The notes: generated by a model from the sequence alone, not told the origin. A stretch of DNA of 64,000 nucleotides from Paenibacillus sp. CC-CFT747 (GCA_030323305.1 CP106741.1:2763501-2827500), one strand, 5' to 3'; counted from the stretch's first letter, positions 26,154 to 35,991 are shown. Translations and numbers: made by a program.

Positions 26154-26183
26154 AGTATAGGCAACCCTAGGGTTGCTTGTCAA
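26154..26183 (-). promoter_or_regulatory. Consensus promoter with a palindromic operator in the spacer
   Basis: On the minus strand TTGACA (26183-26178) and TATACT (26159-26154) are 18 bases apart. The spacer contains the perfect palindrome GCAACCCT-AGGGTTGC (26161-26176). The -10 box ends 6 bases before the ArsR start codon, so the transcript has almost no leader. Confidence 0.85.
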
Positions 26184-26246
26184 GCATTGGAAATAGGATT
26201 AGACCACGGGTTCCGTCATGGAAAGGATAGAAGAAACTCTTCGCAA

Positions 26247-26270
26247 GAAAAAGCCGCCTTGGGGGCGGCT
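26247..26270 (-). terminator. Terminator of the enzyme gene
   Basis: AGCCGCC (26252-26258) and GGCGGCT (26264-26270) form a stem followed on the minus strand by TTTTTC. It lies about 60 bases past the stop at 26332. Confidence 0.75.
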
Positions 26271-26331
26271 CTGAATTATCGTTGGAGGATTCGACGTTGC
26301 TTGAAAACCGCCCGCCTTCGTCCGGACAGCG

Positions 26332-28351
26332 TCACCCGGAGATCCGCCGCAGGGTCGTCTGCCAGCTCAGCTCGGCGGGCGTCTCCGCTCCCGGCTCCGC
26401 GAGCACGATCCGCAGCTGGGCGGACACGCCGCTTACGGAGAGCAGGGAGCGCTCGAGCCGCATCCGCATGCGGAGGGCAGCGGAGCATTCGAGCCGCCAG
26501 GCGGTGTCTCCGAAGCGGAGGAGGAGGCTCTGGCCGCTCTCTTCCCGGATCCTCAGCGCCTGCCGGCCGTCGTGAACGAGCAGGGGGATGACCTGCTCGC
26601 AGCCGGGGAACGGCCGCTTCCGCTCCAGCCGGTAGGCCCAGGAGACGCCGTCTTCCAGCAGGCGGATGGTTTTGAGGACACGGAACGCCTCCTCCACATG
26701 GTGCAGCTGGAAGCCGTCCTGGACCGGCGTGACCGCGGCATTGGCCGTGAAGGCCGGGAAGAGGACCCGGCCGCCGGCTTCTCCGGCCGCCCCCTCCCGC
26801 AGAAGGAAGCCCTCCCAGACGCCGTCGTCCGCGGCGGCCTCAGGGCTGCCTTTGGCGGGCAGCCGGGGCTCCGCGAGGGGGAGGGGCGTCCCCCCAGCCG
26901 GAGGTGAAAGCCCTGCATCGCCGGGGCGTACCGCCGGTTGTGCATCCGCAGCGTGCAGCCGAGGAAGTCGTTTCCCCGGCGGAGGAACGCATACCCGCTG
27001 GCTTCGTCGACGAAGGAGTTCCGCGCAGGAAGCCGGTATCCGGCTGCCGCCACCGCCAACGGGGCCGCGCTGCGGTCATTCTCCCGCTCCACCTGCTCGT
27101 GCTTACCCCGGGCAAGCGGGGAGATTCGCCCGAAACGGCTGCCGGCTCCCGCGAGTTCCCGCCTTCGCTCTGTATTCCGCGCTCCTCTTTCACCCGGCCG
27201 TCCGCGAGCGGCTCCTTCTCCGTCTGGGCCAGCAGGCGATCTTTTCCGGCCGCGGTTTCCCGCTCCCAATTCTCCGCTGCGTCCGCGATTCCCCTGTCCC
27301 GGACCTCCGCCGCATCCGAGACTTCCAGCCGCAGGCCCCGCTCCAGCAGCCGGCCGGCGACGGCCAGACCGGTCAGGCCGAGCAGGTTGTACATGTTCAG
27401 GTGAGTGTAGGTTTCGTACCCGGCCCGCAGCGAATGGGGCAGGTGATTGGGCGTACAGCCGAAGGTGCCGTCGCTGTGCCGGAACGGCAGCCAATAGTCG
27501 ACGGCCCGCCGCAGCAGGTCGTCCGCCGTTTCTCCGGTGAAGCCGGAATAGGCGCACAGGGCGGTGAAGGCTCCCCAGGTGAATGTCTGGTAGCTGCTTC
27601 GTTCCACCATGGCGAAGGAGCCGTCCAACGTTACGGTATGGCCTATCCACGCAAGTCCTTTCTGCATCACGCGGTGTACGGACGCCTTGGATTCCTCCGG
27701 CAGCGCCTCCTCTCCAACGCCGGCCAGGACGCCGGTTATAATAAACAGCGTAAACGCGTGATAGGCGATAGGCATCCCGTCCTCGGCCCCCTGCTCCGTC
27801 ACTTCATCGTTGATAAAGCCCGATTCGAGCTGGGCCTTCTCCACAAAGGCCAGAAGCCGTCCGGCTTTCCCGCCGTCCGCCTGACGGTACCCGAGCGTGT
27901 CCAGATACCGTTCGGTTCCCCACTGAAGGGCGGCGCAGTTCGTATTCACGACGGGGCAGTCGTCTTCGTAGGAGCCGAAGAAGGGACCGTACGCCGCGGC
28001 CAGCTTCTCCCGTTCGGCTTCCTCGAGCAGAAGGATAGCCAGAAGGCTGTAGTGGATCAGGAACACCCGGCAGAAGGGGAGACCCCTGCCCGGTCCTGCA
28101 GCAGGACAACGGACCGGTCCAATGCTGCATGAAGAAGGGGAGGACGCCTGCATCCCCAGTGGCGGTGTAGACCGAAGCGAACAGCACGGCGGCGTTCGCC
28201 GGCGCGTAATTCTCGCTGTACTCCAGCTCGTACGGATCCGGGAAGGAGCCGTCCTCCTCGATCCAGCCGGAAGCCACAGGAACGTAATCCTTCAGAATCT
28301 CCCGTAGGCGGGAGGGAACGTCAGCAGGCAGGGGGAATGGGTTATTGTCAT
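26332..28351 (-). CDS. Unassigned alpha/alpha-barrel-like protein linked to the importer (multiple frame breaks)
   Basis: Four or five frames join into about 670 residues with no signal peptide. The first two thirds are helical and aromatic-rich like alpha/alpha-toroid polysaccharide lyases and hydrolases: ELEYSENYAPANAAVLFASVY, DDCPVVNTNCAALQW, TWGAFTALCAYSGF, YNLLGLTGLAVAGRLL. The last third is beta-rich (FVDEASGYAFLRRGNDFLG, MHNRRYAPAMQGFHLRLG, WQTTLRRISG). The start is the ATG at 28351, behind AAAGGAGA; frame breaks sit in C-runs near 28335, 28090, 27070, 26850 and 26700. It is the last gene of the regulator-permease-permease-SBP series, so it may act on the imported ligand inside the cell. 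I do not recognise a defined family. Confidence 0.6.
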
Positions 28352-28374
28352 GGATAAGTCTCCTTTCCTCATGG

Positions 28375-28400
28375 GAAAGGGGCGTCCGAGCGCCCCTTTC
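28375..28400. terminator. Intercistronic hairpin between SBP-3 and the enzyme gene
   Basis: GAAAGGGGCG (28375-28384) and CGCCCCTTTC (28391-28400) form a perfect 10-bp stem with a six-base loop but no clean T-run. It may protect the SBP message and lower expression of the gene that follows. Confidence 0.7.
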
Positions 28401-28414
28401 TTTCCAATGCTTAT

Positions 28415-29998
28415 TTATTTGCCGGTACCGGCCGCCTTGATTCCGTCGTTCACTTCCTTGATGATCTGGGCTCCGCCGCGGTCCTTCCATTCCTGGATCA
28501 TTTTGTCCCAATCGTCCAGGGGACGCTGGCCGGAGATCATCTTGGTCTGCTCGGCGATCAGGTATTTGTCGAGCTCGACGCCTTTCTGCGCCTGGGTCTC
28601 CGAATAAACGGTATACGACGGGTCGTTGTAAGGCGTTTTGTTATACGTTTTCTCCATATCCTCAATGGTGGCGATGAATTTCTGCATTTCCGGAGAGTTG
28701 TAGGACGCCTTGGAATATTCGTTCGCTTCGTTCGACGGAGCCCAAGGCTTCCAGAACTCATGGCGCTGCAGCATGTACTGGATCGGCGTGTTCGATTCCT
28801 GCCCCGCCTTCGGCACGGCCAAGCCGTTCACCATATCGTAGCCGACGCCCTGGCCGCCCATGATCCAATTGAACGTCTCGTTCTGGGGATTGCGGTCCTT
28901 AAGCGGAATGAACTTGCGGCCGTAGTCGAGAATCTCGAGAATCTTCTTCACCTTGTCCGGCTCGCTCTTCAGCTTGGCCGACAGGGTCGTAAGCCCGAAG
29001 AACCCGCGGTTGCTCAGGTTGCCCTGGGAGCCGTCCGGCGCGACGAAGAAGGGGATGGGGGCTACCTTGGCTTGGGGATTGACTTTTAACAGACCCGTAT
29101 AATACTCCTCGACCATGCCGGTCGGCGTCCCGATGAAGATCCCGGCTTTCCCCGAGTAAAACTCCTTGTTCGCCTGCGCCCAGTTCAGTACGGCAAAATC
29201 CTTCGTCACCGCTCCTTCCTTGTATGCCTTGGCGAGGGTGTCGATGACCTCCTTGCGCCCGGGGCTGATCGTGCCGGGAATGAGATTGCCCGATGCATCC
29301 TTGTGGTACCAGGCTCCGGACCACCAGGCGCCCATGGTCGGAGCCGGGTTGATGTTCTCGCCCATGGCGAAGCCGTAGGTGTCGTTCTTGCCGTTGCCGT
29401 CGGGATCGTTCTTCGTGAAGGCGACGGCCACGTCGAGAAGCTCTTTGTAGTTCGTCGGCATCTTCAGGCCGAGCTTGTCGAGCCAGTCCTGGCGGATGGT
29501 GCCGGAGAACGAATAGGTAGGCGCGTACATCGGGATGCTGTAGATTTTGCCGTTGACGCGGAACTGGTCGTAGATGCTCTTGGGAACCGCCTTAAAGGTT
29601 TCGTACTGGTTCAGGTAGTCGTCAAGCGGAAGGAAGGCGCCCTGCTTGGCCCATTTGTAATAGTTGGAATCGCGGTCCTTGATGGCGACCACGTCCGGCA
29701 TGTCGCCGGAGGCCATGATGACGTTCAGCTTCTCGTTGTAGTCGGACTGAAGGATGAACTGGGATTTGATGTTGGCGTTGAACTTCTCCTTGATCGCCTC
29801 GACGCCTTTGCCGTTCGGATCCGGGAAGATCGTGTAGGCAAAGTTCAGGAAGCCGATGTCGTACATTTTGTTCGTCTTGGCACCGGAATCGGCCGGTTTG
29901 CCGGCGGCATTCCCATCGGCGGCTTCTTTCGAGCAGGCGGCGGCCATGGCGGCCAGTGCCACCGCTAACGTGGCTTTCGTGATTTTGGACGGATTCAT
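28415..29998 (-). CDS. ABC-transporter solute-binding lipoprotein, LipO-like (SBP-3)
   Basis: The gene is intact and encodes 527 residues. The signal peptide ends in the lipobox AAAC at about residue 22. Features of the family include DWLDKLGLKMPTNY, the calcium-loop-like NDPDGNGKNDTYGF, and aromatic clusters (GAWWSGAWYHKD) likely to stack on sugar rings. GGAGG lies 9 bases before the ATG. It is related to SBP-4 at 39030 more than to SBP-1 and SBP-2. It follows its two permeases in the operon. Confidence 0.92.
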   Translation of the reverse strand: MNPSKITKATLAVALAAMAAACSKEAADGNAAGKPADSGAKTNKMYDIGFLNFAYTIFPDPNGKGVEAIKEKFNANIKSQFILQSDYNEKLNVIMASGDMPDVVAIKDRDSNYYKWAKQGAFLPLDDYLNQYETFKAVPKSIYDQFRVNGKIYSIPMYAPTYSFSGTIRQDWLDKLGLKMPTNYKELLDVAVAFTKNDPDGNGKNDTYGFAMGENINPAPTMGAWWSGAWYHKDASGNLIPGTISPGRKEVIDTLAKAYKEGAVTKDFAVLNWAQANKEFYSGKAGIFIGTPTGMVEEYYTGLLKVNPQAKVAPIPFFVAPDGSQGNLSNRGFFGLTTLSAKLKSEPDKVKKILEILDYGRKFIPLKDRNPQNETFNWIMGGQGVGYDMVNGLAVPKAGQESNTPIQYMLQRHEFWKPWAPSNEANEYSKASYNSPEMQKFIATIEDMEKTYNKTPYNDPSYTVYSETQAQKGVELDKYLIAEQTKMISGQRPLDDWDKMIQEWKDRGGAQIIKEVNDGIKAAGTGK

Positions 29999-30077
29999 TC
30001 GCTTGCACCTCCAGGATTTAGTACAGCTGGCTTGCTCCCCCGTTAAACCTTGAATGACCGAAAAGTCGCACTTCCCG

Positions 30078-30950
30078 TCAGCCCTTCACCGAGCCGATCA
30101 TCACCCCCTTGGCAAAATGCTTCTGAAGAAACGGATACACGATCAGGATGGGAAGGGTGGCGAGCAGAATGGCGGCCATCTGCACCGTTTCCGGCGGAGG
30201 CGGGTCCGTCAGCACCTGCTCGGTGATCTGCAGGGCACTCGTGTCGTTCACGACCACGATCTGCCGGAGCAGCACCTGGATGGGCCACAGCTTCGGATCG
30301 CTGATGTAGAGAATGCCGGTGAAGTAGGCGTTCCAGTGCGAAACGGCGTAGAAGAGGCCGAAGGTGGCCAGGGCCGGCTTGGAAAGCGGGAGAATGACCC
30401 GCCAGAACACGGTGAAGGGCCCGGCTCCGTCGATGACGGCGGCCTCGTTCAGCTCCTCCGGGATGCCGCGGAAGAATTGGGAGAACACGATCAGGTTCCA
30501 GGGCGAGATGAGCACGGGAATGATGAGGGCCCATACCGTATTGAGCAGGCCGGCAGCCTTAACGATGAGATACGTGGGAATGATGCCGGCGCTGAACAGG
30601 AACGTGAACAGCACCAGGAAGAGAAAGAGCTTCTGGCCGTAAAACCGCCGGGACAAGCCGTAGGCCATCGTCGTGGTGAAGGCGAGATTAAGCAGGGTTC
30701 CGATGACCGTAATGAAACCGGTCACTCCGACCGACCGGACGAAGCGGTTGTTGGCGAGGATGTACCGGTAAGCTCCCGTCACCCAGCGCTCCGGCCAGAG
30801 AAGGAACGATCGGCGCAAGTATTCGTCCATGGAGGTGAAGGATACGGAGAAGATGTACAGAAACGGGATAAACATAGCGGCCGCGACCGCGGTAAGAATG
30901 ACGGCGATGGCCCAATCGGTCAACCGGTCCCGAAACGTTCGGTGCAGCAT
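30078..30950 (-). CDS. ABC permease, YtcP-type
   Basis: An intact permease of 290 residues with six membrane segments and the EAA loop LNEAAVIDGAGPFTVFWRVILP. It ends FAKGVMIGSVKG, the normal family terminus. Two ATGs lie two codons apart; the second, at 30950, is eight bases after AGGAG and is preferred over 30956. It is separated by about 90 bases from the LplB-type permease upstream and 80 from SBP-3 downstream. Confidence 0.9.
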   Translation of the reverse strand: MLHRTFRDRLTDWAIAVILTAVAAAMFIPFLYIFSVSFTSMDEYLRRSFLLWPERWVTGAYRYILANNRFVRSVGVTGFITVIGTLLNLAFTTTMAYGLSRRFYGQKLFLFLVLFTFLFSAGIIPTYLIVKAAGLLNTVWALIIPVLISPWNLIVFSQFFRGIPEELNEAAVIDGAGPFTVFWRVILPLSKPALATFGLFYAVSHWNAYFTGILYISDPKLWPIQVLLRQIVVVNDTSALQITEQVLTDPPPPETVQMAAILLATLPILIVYPFLQKHFAKGVMIGSVKG

Positions 30951-31039
30951 GGACATCAGCTCCTTATGGAATGGTAAGCGGCGGTTAGCCTTATCCGCAA
31001 AGTCAGTTACGCTTCCTTAAGCTTGGTGCGGATAAAGCC

Positions 31040-32008
31040 CTAGTAGATGCCGTCTTCGCCGAAGCGCTTGGCAAGCTTGTTCGCCCCGACAACGAGAATG
31101 AGGCCGACGACCGACTTGAACAGGCCGACCGCGGTGGCAAAGCTAAAATCTGACTGCAGAATGCCTTTGTAATAGACATAGGTGTCGAGCACATTCCCGA
31201 CCTCCTCGACATAAGGGTTCAGCATGAGGAAAATCTGCTCGAAGCCATTATCAAGCACCGTGCCGAGCCGCAGAATGAGCAAAATGATGATCGTGCCGCG
31301 GATGGCAGGCAGGGTCACGTGCCACATTCGTTTCCAGCGTCCCGCTCCGTCCACGATCGCGGCTTCCTGCAGCTCCGGGTTTACCGCGGCCAGGGCGGCC
31401 AGGAAGACGATGGTCCCCCACCCGGCTTCCTTCCATATAATTTCTAGGACAAGCAGGGGCTTGAACAGCCAGGGAAGCTGAAGAAACTGCACCGACGGCC
31501 AGCCGAACAGCTTGGCGGTCATGGAATTGATCACGCCGTCACTCCGCAGAAAGAGGGTGACGATGCCGATCACCACCACCCACGACAGAAAGTGGGGAAG
31601 GTAGATGAAGGATTGCAGGAGACGCTTGAACCGTTCGTTCCGGATCTCGTTCAGCAGCAGGGCTAGCCCGATCGGAACCGGGAAGGCGAAGACGATCTGC
31701 AGGAAGGACAGCGTCAGCGTGTTGACCAGCACCTGGAGCACCTCGGGGTTGTCGAAGATGCGCGCAAAGTGGGCGAAGCCGACCCAATCGCTGTGCAGAA
31801 AGCCTTGGAAGGGGCTGTAGTCCTGAAAGGCGATAACCGACCCCAGCAGGGGGACATACTTGAAGAGAAGGAAATACAGGGCTCCCGGCAGGACAAACGC
31901 ATACATGTAGCGGCTGTTCCATAGCTTGCGGCCGATGGTCGGCTCGCGCTTGGAGCGGTTCGCGGCGAGCGGGGAGACGGGTTCGAGCGGTTCGGTAAAC
32001 GATGCCAT
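31040..32008 (-). CDS. ABC permease, LplB-type
   Basis: An intact permease of 322 residues. The N-terminus is hydrophilic, then comes YMYAFVLPGALYFLLFKYVPLLG as the first helix. The EAA loop reads LQEAAIVDGAGRWKRMWHVTLP, and the protein ends NKLAKRFGEDGIY. The start at 32008 (MASFTEP) follows AGGAGGG; the open frame extends 41 codons further without SD support and would cross the promoter region. It is the first gene of the operon permease-permease-SBP-3-enzyme. Confidence 0.9.
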   Translation of the reverse strand: MASFTEPLEPVSPLAANRSKREPTIGRKLWNSRYMYAFVLPGALYFLLFKYVPLLGSVIAFQDYSPFQGFLHSDWVGFAHFARIFDNPEVLQVLVNTLTLSFLQIVFAFPVPIGLALLLNEIRNERFKRLLQSFIYLPHFLSWVVVIGIVTLFLRSDGVINSMTAKLFGWPSVQFLQLPWLFKPLLVLEIIWKEAGWGTIVFLAALAAVNPELQEAAIVDGAGRWKRMWHVTLPAIRGTIIILLILRLGTVLDNGFEQIFLMLNPYVEEVGNVLDTYVYYKGILQSDFSFATAVGLFKSVVGLILVVGANKLAKRFGEDGIY

Positions 32009-32145
32009 AAGGGGCGGCCCTCCTTGTTTGGGGATACCGTTAGAATAGAGAAAGCCGGGCGGCTTCGTAAACAATCCATTTTTGGCGGGGGCTGCGCAAA
32101 GCATGATACTCATCTGCAAACGGGGATACAAGGCGTCCGGAACGG

Positions 32146-32171
32146 CAAAAGCCGGGCTTTGCGGCCCGGCT
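32146..32171 (-). terminator. Terminator after the second AraC regulator
   Basis: AGCCGGGC (32150-32157) and GCCCGGCT (32164-32171) form an 8-bp stem, followed on the minus strand by a TTTTG tract. It separates the regulator from the importer operon, which therefore needs its own promoter between about 32010 and 32145. Confidence 0.75.
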
Positions 32172-32202
32172 CCTGGGGGTGATGGCGGTTAATGCGAGGA
32201 TT

Positions 32203-34495
32203 TCAGCGGGCCTGCTCGCGGTACTGCCCGGGGAATAGCCGGTGTGCTGCTTGAAGGCGCGGGAGAAATTTTGGGTGTTCGTATATTGAAGACGCTCGGC
32301 GATTTCCTTGATCGGCATAGGGGTATGGGCAAGCCACTCCTTAGCTTTGGACATCCGGCATTCCATTACATAGTCGATAAAATTGCAGCCCTTCTCTTCC
32401 TTGAACATCCGGCTCAGCTGGGAAGGGGATAAGCCGCAGCGGCTCGCTGCCTCCTGAAGGGAAAGCTCCTGCTCCGCCCCGTTGTGGATATACTCGACCA
32501 CCTGCTGCACGAGCCGGGCGGCGACCGAGGGGGAGAGCTTCTCGTACCGGCTCCGCAGGGCCGGGAAGAACTCCTGCTCGAACCAGTCCTTAATGGCGTC
32601 GAGCGATTCGGCTTCCATCAAGCGGCTGTAGGCCTTCAGACTGACCAGCTCGGACAGGTCCAAGCCGAGCTCGTCCAGGCCGTGGTCCACCTCGGCCAGA
32701 AGCTGGGTGAAGATGCCGATAACGGACTGGGCGGCCGGCGCCACGCGGGGCAGCTCCTGCATGAAGTGTTCAAATTCGGAGGAAGCCTCGTCGATCCGCC
32801 CTTCCGCGATCCGCTTCACGATCCCCTTCTGCCGCTTGATCAGCATCCGGGTGGACTGGCCGATGGCGGGCATCTGCCGGACGGCCTCCGGCTGGACGGT
32901 GATGTCGCCGCCAAGCAGCATCCGGTACTGGAGCAGGTCGAGCCCCTCCTGGTAGGCCTCGTGAAGACGGGAGCGGGAGTAGCAGGGGTGGGTGATGGCC
33001 GCCGTCACGGTGAATTTCAGGAAGAGGCTGATGTGAAACCGGATCTGATGGCACAGCGACTCCGCTTCGTCCGCAGGGGCTTCACCGAAGGAGGGCAGGG
33101 AGAGGATCAAGGCGACTTGGCCGGGCTTGGGGGTGACCGTCCAGCACTCCTGCTTCTCTCCCGCCAGCTCGGCGATCACCTTGGACATGGAATACATCAT
33201 GAGCGAGCGGTCCCGGCCCCAGTAACGTTCCTGGAAATGGGCGAATTGATCCACCTCGAACAGACAGAGAAGAAAGACCGGACCGTCCAGCTTCAGCTGG
33301 TTCCGGGAGCTTTGTTGGGCGAAGTCCCTTTCGGATATTTCGCCCCGCAGAAGCTGAAGAAGCAGATTCTCCTTAAGCAGAGGAAGCTTCTCCTTCAGCT
33401 CGTCGGCCAGGCGGTTGTTCGTCTCCAGCATGTTTGCCATGAAACGGTCCAGCTCGGCAAGAGAGGAGGAGGCGGACAGGGAAGCTTCGGTAATCTTTGG
33501 AGCAGGGTCTGGATCGGGACGTAGAGCCGGTGGGAGGCGAACAGCACCATAATGACGCAGAGGAGCGACAGGGAGCCGGTTATGAGCCAGGTCAGGTTAC
33601 GGATCTGCTGCGATTTGGCCGTCAGGTTGGCGCTGGGCGTCAGAACGAGATAAGACCAGTCGTTAAAGGCGGAACGAAGCGAAGACAGGTGAAAGGACCG
33701 GTTCTCCAGCATCAGGGTATCGCTCAGCGGAGAACGGGAGGCCTGTACCCTCCGGTAAAGCGAATGCTCCAGCGGGGTGCCGATTTCCTGCTCCGTTTCG
33801 CCAAGAACGATCCGCCCTTCGCCGTTCACGGCAAGCACCCGGCTCCCGTCTCCCAGGCTGACCCGCTTGAGCATCTGGTAGAGACGGCTCATGTCCACCT
33901 CGAGTACAAGCGTTCCGTCGAGGCCGGACGGCCCGATCGGGCGGACGATCAAGAGGTCCTTCTGCGAAGGGTAGGTATTGGCCGGGATAATCCGGGCACC
34001 TGTCCCGGCCGGCTGGGAGAACAAAAAGGCTCCGTATGGAAATTCATTCTCGGGTATGAGGCCGAGGCGGCTCGAAAATACTTTAGAGAAATGATGATAA
34101 ACGAGGTTAATATGTAACAGGATATCGGAATAGCTCCGGTATTTGGCGATGGTATCCTTCATATCGAGGGAGGCTTCGAGGGCGTCGAGCTGGTCCATGG
34201 AGACGCCCATTCGCACCGATTTCTCGATGGTCACGTCCCCTGCCAGCTGGATCGACAAATAATCCAGGCGCTTCAGGACGGTATCGACCTGATCGGCCAG
34301 CTGCCGGAGGGCCAGCTCATGCTTGGCGCTCACCTCCGTCTGAATCCGGCTCGAAGCCAGATACGAGGCGGCCGTGCCCAGAATCAGCACCGGGATGTGG
34401 CTGATCAGGAGCGAGAAGAGGATGAGCTTCTGCTTGAACGTGAGTCTTTCCTGCAGGGAAGGGAGGGGAGCATGGCATCCGGTTCCTTTCTTCAA
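32203..34495 (-). CDS. Membrane-anchored AraC-family regulator, YesN/YtdP-like (frame breaks)
   Basis: The product would have about 764 residues. The N-terminal helix is LILFSLLISHIPVLILGTAASYL; a sensing region follows, then a second helix (LITGSLSLLCVIMVLFASHRL) and a HAMP-like turn. A cytoplasmic central region leads to the AraC motif pair ELSLQEAASRCGLSPSQLSRMFKEE and IKEIAERLQYTNTQNFSRAFKQHTGYSP. Breaks near 33480 and 32230 lie in C-runs; the last one restores the normal ending QYREQAR and moves the stop to 32203. The start is uncertain: TTG at 34495, or an ATG at about 34474 if a C is missing there. It probably controls the SBP-3 operon beside it. Confidence 0.85.
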
Positions 34496-34712
34496 GAGAA
34501 TGGCTCTACGGCGGGAAGCCTTCTGCCTTCATTATAGCAGAACGAACCTCCTTCCGACCGGACACCTGCGTTTGAGGCAGCTTATTTTGGCATGACCGGG
34601 GCGGCAAGATCATAAGTTTATTTATTTCCGTAACGATGGTATGCTAGGGGCAGGTGTTGTCAAACTTAGGAATGGGGACAAGGAAGGGCATTATCGCAAA
34701 CGGAGTGATGAT

Positions 34713-34865
34713 TTGAGCAAAGCCAAGGGCAAGGGCGGAACGGGCCGGGGAACCGACAAGAAGGGCTGGAACCGCTGGCAGGCTGCCGCGAACCGCGCCA
34801 AGAGCGCACCTAAACCATACAAGAGCAAAGGCACTAAAAATAAAGACGACTCACCGCCTAAGTAA
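34713..34865 (+). CDS. Small basic hypothetical protein with TTG start
   Basis: A 50-residue Lys/Gly-rich peptide (SKAKGKGGTGRGTDKKGWNRW, NRAKSAPKPYKSKGT). The TTG at 34713 is seven bases after GGAGTG and gives a compact protein; upstream in-frame codons look non-coding. It may be a nucleic-acid-binding or ribosome-associated peptide, but no family is recognised. It leads two further small genes with similar start contexts. Confidence 0.5.
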   Translation: MSKAKGKGGTGRGTDKKGWNRWQAAANRAKSAPKPYKSKGTKNKDDSPPK

Positions 34866-34887
34866 AATAAGAACAGGATGGGATCAT

Positions 34888-35331
34888 TTGAGCATTCAGG
34901 AAAGCAAAACCGAGCTGCCAGAAAATTACGAGGCTTTGAGGGCGGCCGCGAACCGGACGTCCTCCTGGAGGGACCGCCTTGCCGCTGTCGAAGAGCTGGG
35001 GAAATTCAACACCCCGTCCACTATCGATGTGCTGACCCACCGGATGAATAACGACACCGTTTATCGGGTGCAGGAGGCGGCTTACCGCAAACTCCGCTCC
35101 TTTGGCGAGGATGTCAAGCAGCCGGCGAGAAGGAAAGGCGAGCTCATCCGCGGAGCCAATAAGACCTTCGTCCGGATCAAGAAAAGCCTGCCGCGGGAGC
35201 ATTCCTACGAAGCGTTCAAGGAAAAGCTCCGGAACATGAGGCTGGATCTGTACGACGCCTACGAAGGCGACAAGGGCGACGAGTTTGACGCTTGGCTGAA
35301 GAGCACCTGGGAAGGGCTTTTGCGCCGGTAA
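34888..35331 (+). CDS. HEAT-repeat-like protein with TTG start
   Basis: The protein has 147 residues. Helices WRDRLAAVEELGKFNTPSTIDVLTHRMNNDTVYRVQEAAYRKLRSFGE form one and a half HEAT-like repeats (a helical scaffold that binds protein partners). The second half is basic and charged. The start is the TTG at 34888, with GGATGGGA before it. It is 22 bases downstream of the basic peptide gene and probably in one operon with it. Confidence 0.7.
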   Translation: MSIQESKTELPENYEALRAAANRTSSWRDRLAAVEELGKFNTPSTIDVLTHRMNNDTVYRVQEAAYRKLRSFGEDVKQPARRKGELIRGANKTFVRIKKSLPREHSYEAFKEKLRNMRLDLYDAYEGDKGDEFDAWLKSTWEGLLRR

Positions 35332-35367
35332 GGTTTTTTACTAATACTATTAATTAGGAGTGATCAT

Positions 35368-35676
35368 CTGAGAAAGCATAAACCCATGTCGTTCGACGAG
35401 CTCTTAACGGAGCTCCAAGGCAAGAAAACGGTCCAGGATGACCCCGATCAGGTTTCGCTGGAGCAATTGTTCCCCGACTCGTTCATGGAGAAGCATACGC
35501 GATTCCCGAGCTTCGGAGAGTTCATGGAGGCGGGCAGCTTTCCTGTCAAAACCCATGAAGACATCCGCAACCTCCACCGGGAGCTCTTGGACCGGCATGT
35601 GGCCCGCCAGACGGATTTCACCGATTGGAATGCCATGCTGGACCGGGCAAACCGGGAGTATGCCGGAATGAAATAA
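35368..35676 (+). CDS. Hypothetical protein, probable CTG start
   Basis: An acidic, helical protein of about 102 residues (SFDELLTELQGKK, LFPDSFMEKHTRFPSFGEFMEAGSF, LDRHVARQTDFTDWNAML). The ATG at 35386 has no SD, whereas AGGAGTGATCAT lies just before a CTG at 35368 in the same frame, so initiation at CTG is likely. It follows the HEAT-repeat gene by 36 bases and is closed by a strong terminator. No family recognised. Confidence 0.6.
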   Translation: MRKHKPMSFDELLTELQGKKTVQDDPDQVSLEQLFPDSFMEKHTRFPSFGEFMEAGSFPVKTHEDIRNLHRELLDRHVARQTDFTDWNAMLDRANREYAGMK

Positions 35677-35697
35677 ACGCGACAGCATAATCCTCTT

Positions 35698-35734
35698 AAC
35701 CTTAACCGGTTGTTAAGCCGGTTAAGGTTTTTTT
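35698..35734 (+). terminator. Strong terminator of the three-gene operon
   Basis: AACCTTAACCGG (35698-35709) and CCGGTTAAGGTT (35718-35729) are perfect complements, followed by a run of seven T residues. Confidence 0.95.
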
Positions 35735-35763
35735 GGTTCCCCATATGCCCGGGATGGTACCAA

Positions 35764-35792
35764 TTGACAGGCCTAAGGACCCGTGGTATGGT
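35764..35792 (+). promoter_or_regulatory. Sigma-A-type promoter for the secreted propeller gene
   Basis: TTGACA (35764-35769) and TATGGT (35787-35792) are 17 bases apart. Transcription starting near 35800 would give a leader of about 250 bases before the gene at 36053. Confidence 0.6.
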
Positions 35793-35809
35793 GGTTTTGT
35801 GTTATACAG

Positions 35810-35909
35810 ACCAGATATATACCAGATAAACATCCTGCCAAGGAGGAAAGGAGGGGGAATCGGAGTTCGTTTGGAACGTATGGTAGTTAACGAACCAGAC
35901 ATATACCAA
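35810..35909 (+). repeat. Two operator-like boxes in the leader
   Basis: ACCAGATATATACCAG (35810-35825) and ACCAGACATATACCAA (35894-35909) agree at 14 of 16 bases. They sit just downstream of the promoter, 84 bases apart, and may bind a regulator of the import genes. The remainder of 35735-36052 shows no gene. Confidence 0.6.
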
Positions 35910-35977
35910 TGACGCCTTGAATAGGGAAGAAAAAGGGAAGGTAATCAAGAAAATCGTACTTAAGTCGCAATTATTTT

Positions 35978-35991
35978 TGAAAGCGTTATCA
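35978..35991 (+). promoter_or_regulatory. CcpA (cre) site
   Basis: TGAAAGCGTTATCA matches the catabolite-responsive-element consensus TGWNANCGNTNWCA at every fixed position. It lies in the leader about 60 bases before the gene, where bound CcpA would block elongation when preferred sugars are present. Confidence 0.75.

Noticed and set aside
26666..28132. A 488-codon plus-strand frame opposite the importer-linked enzyme
   Set aside because: Length comes from GC-rich antisense openness. The minus strand joins into a coherent protein behind a good SD.
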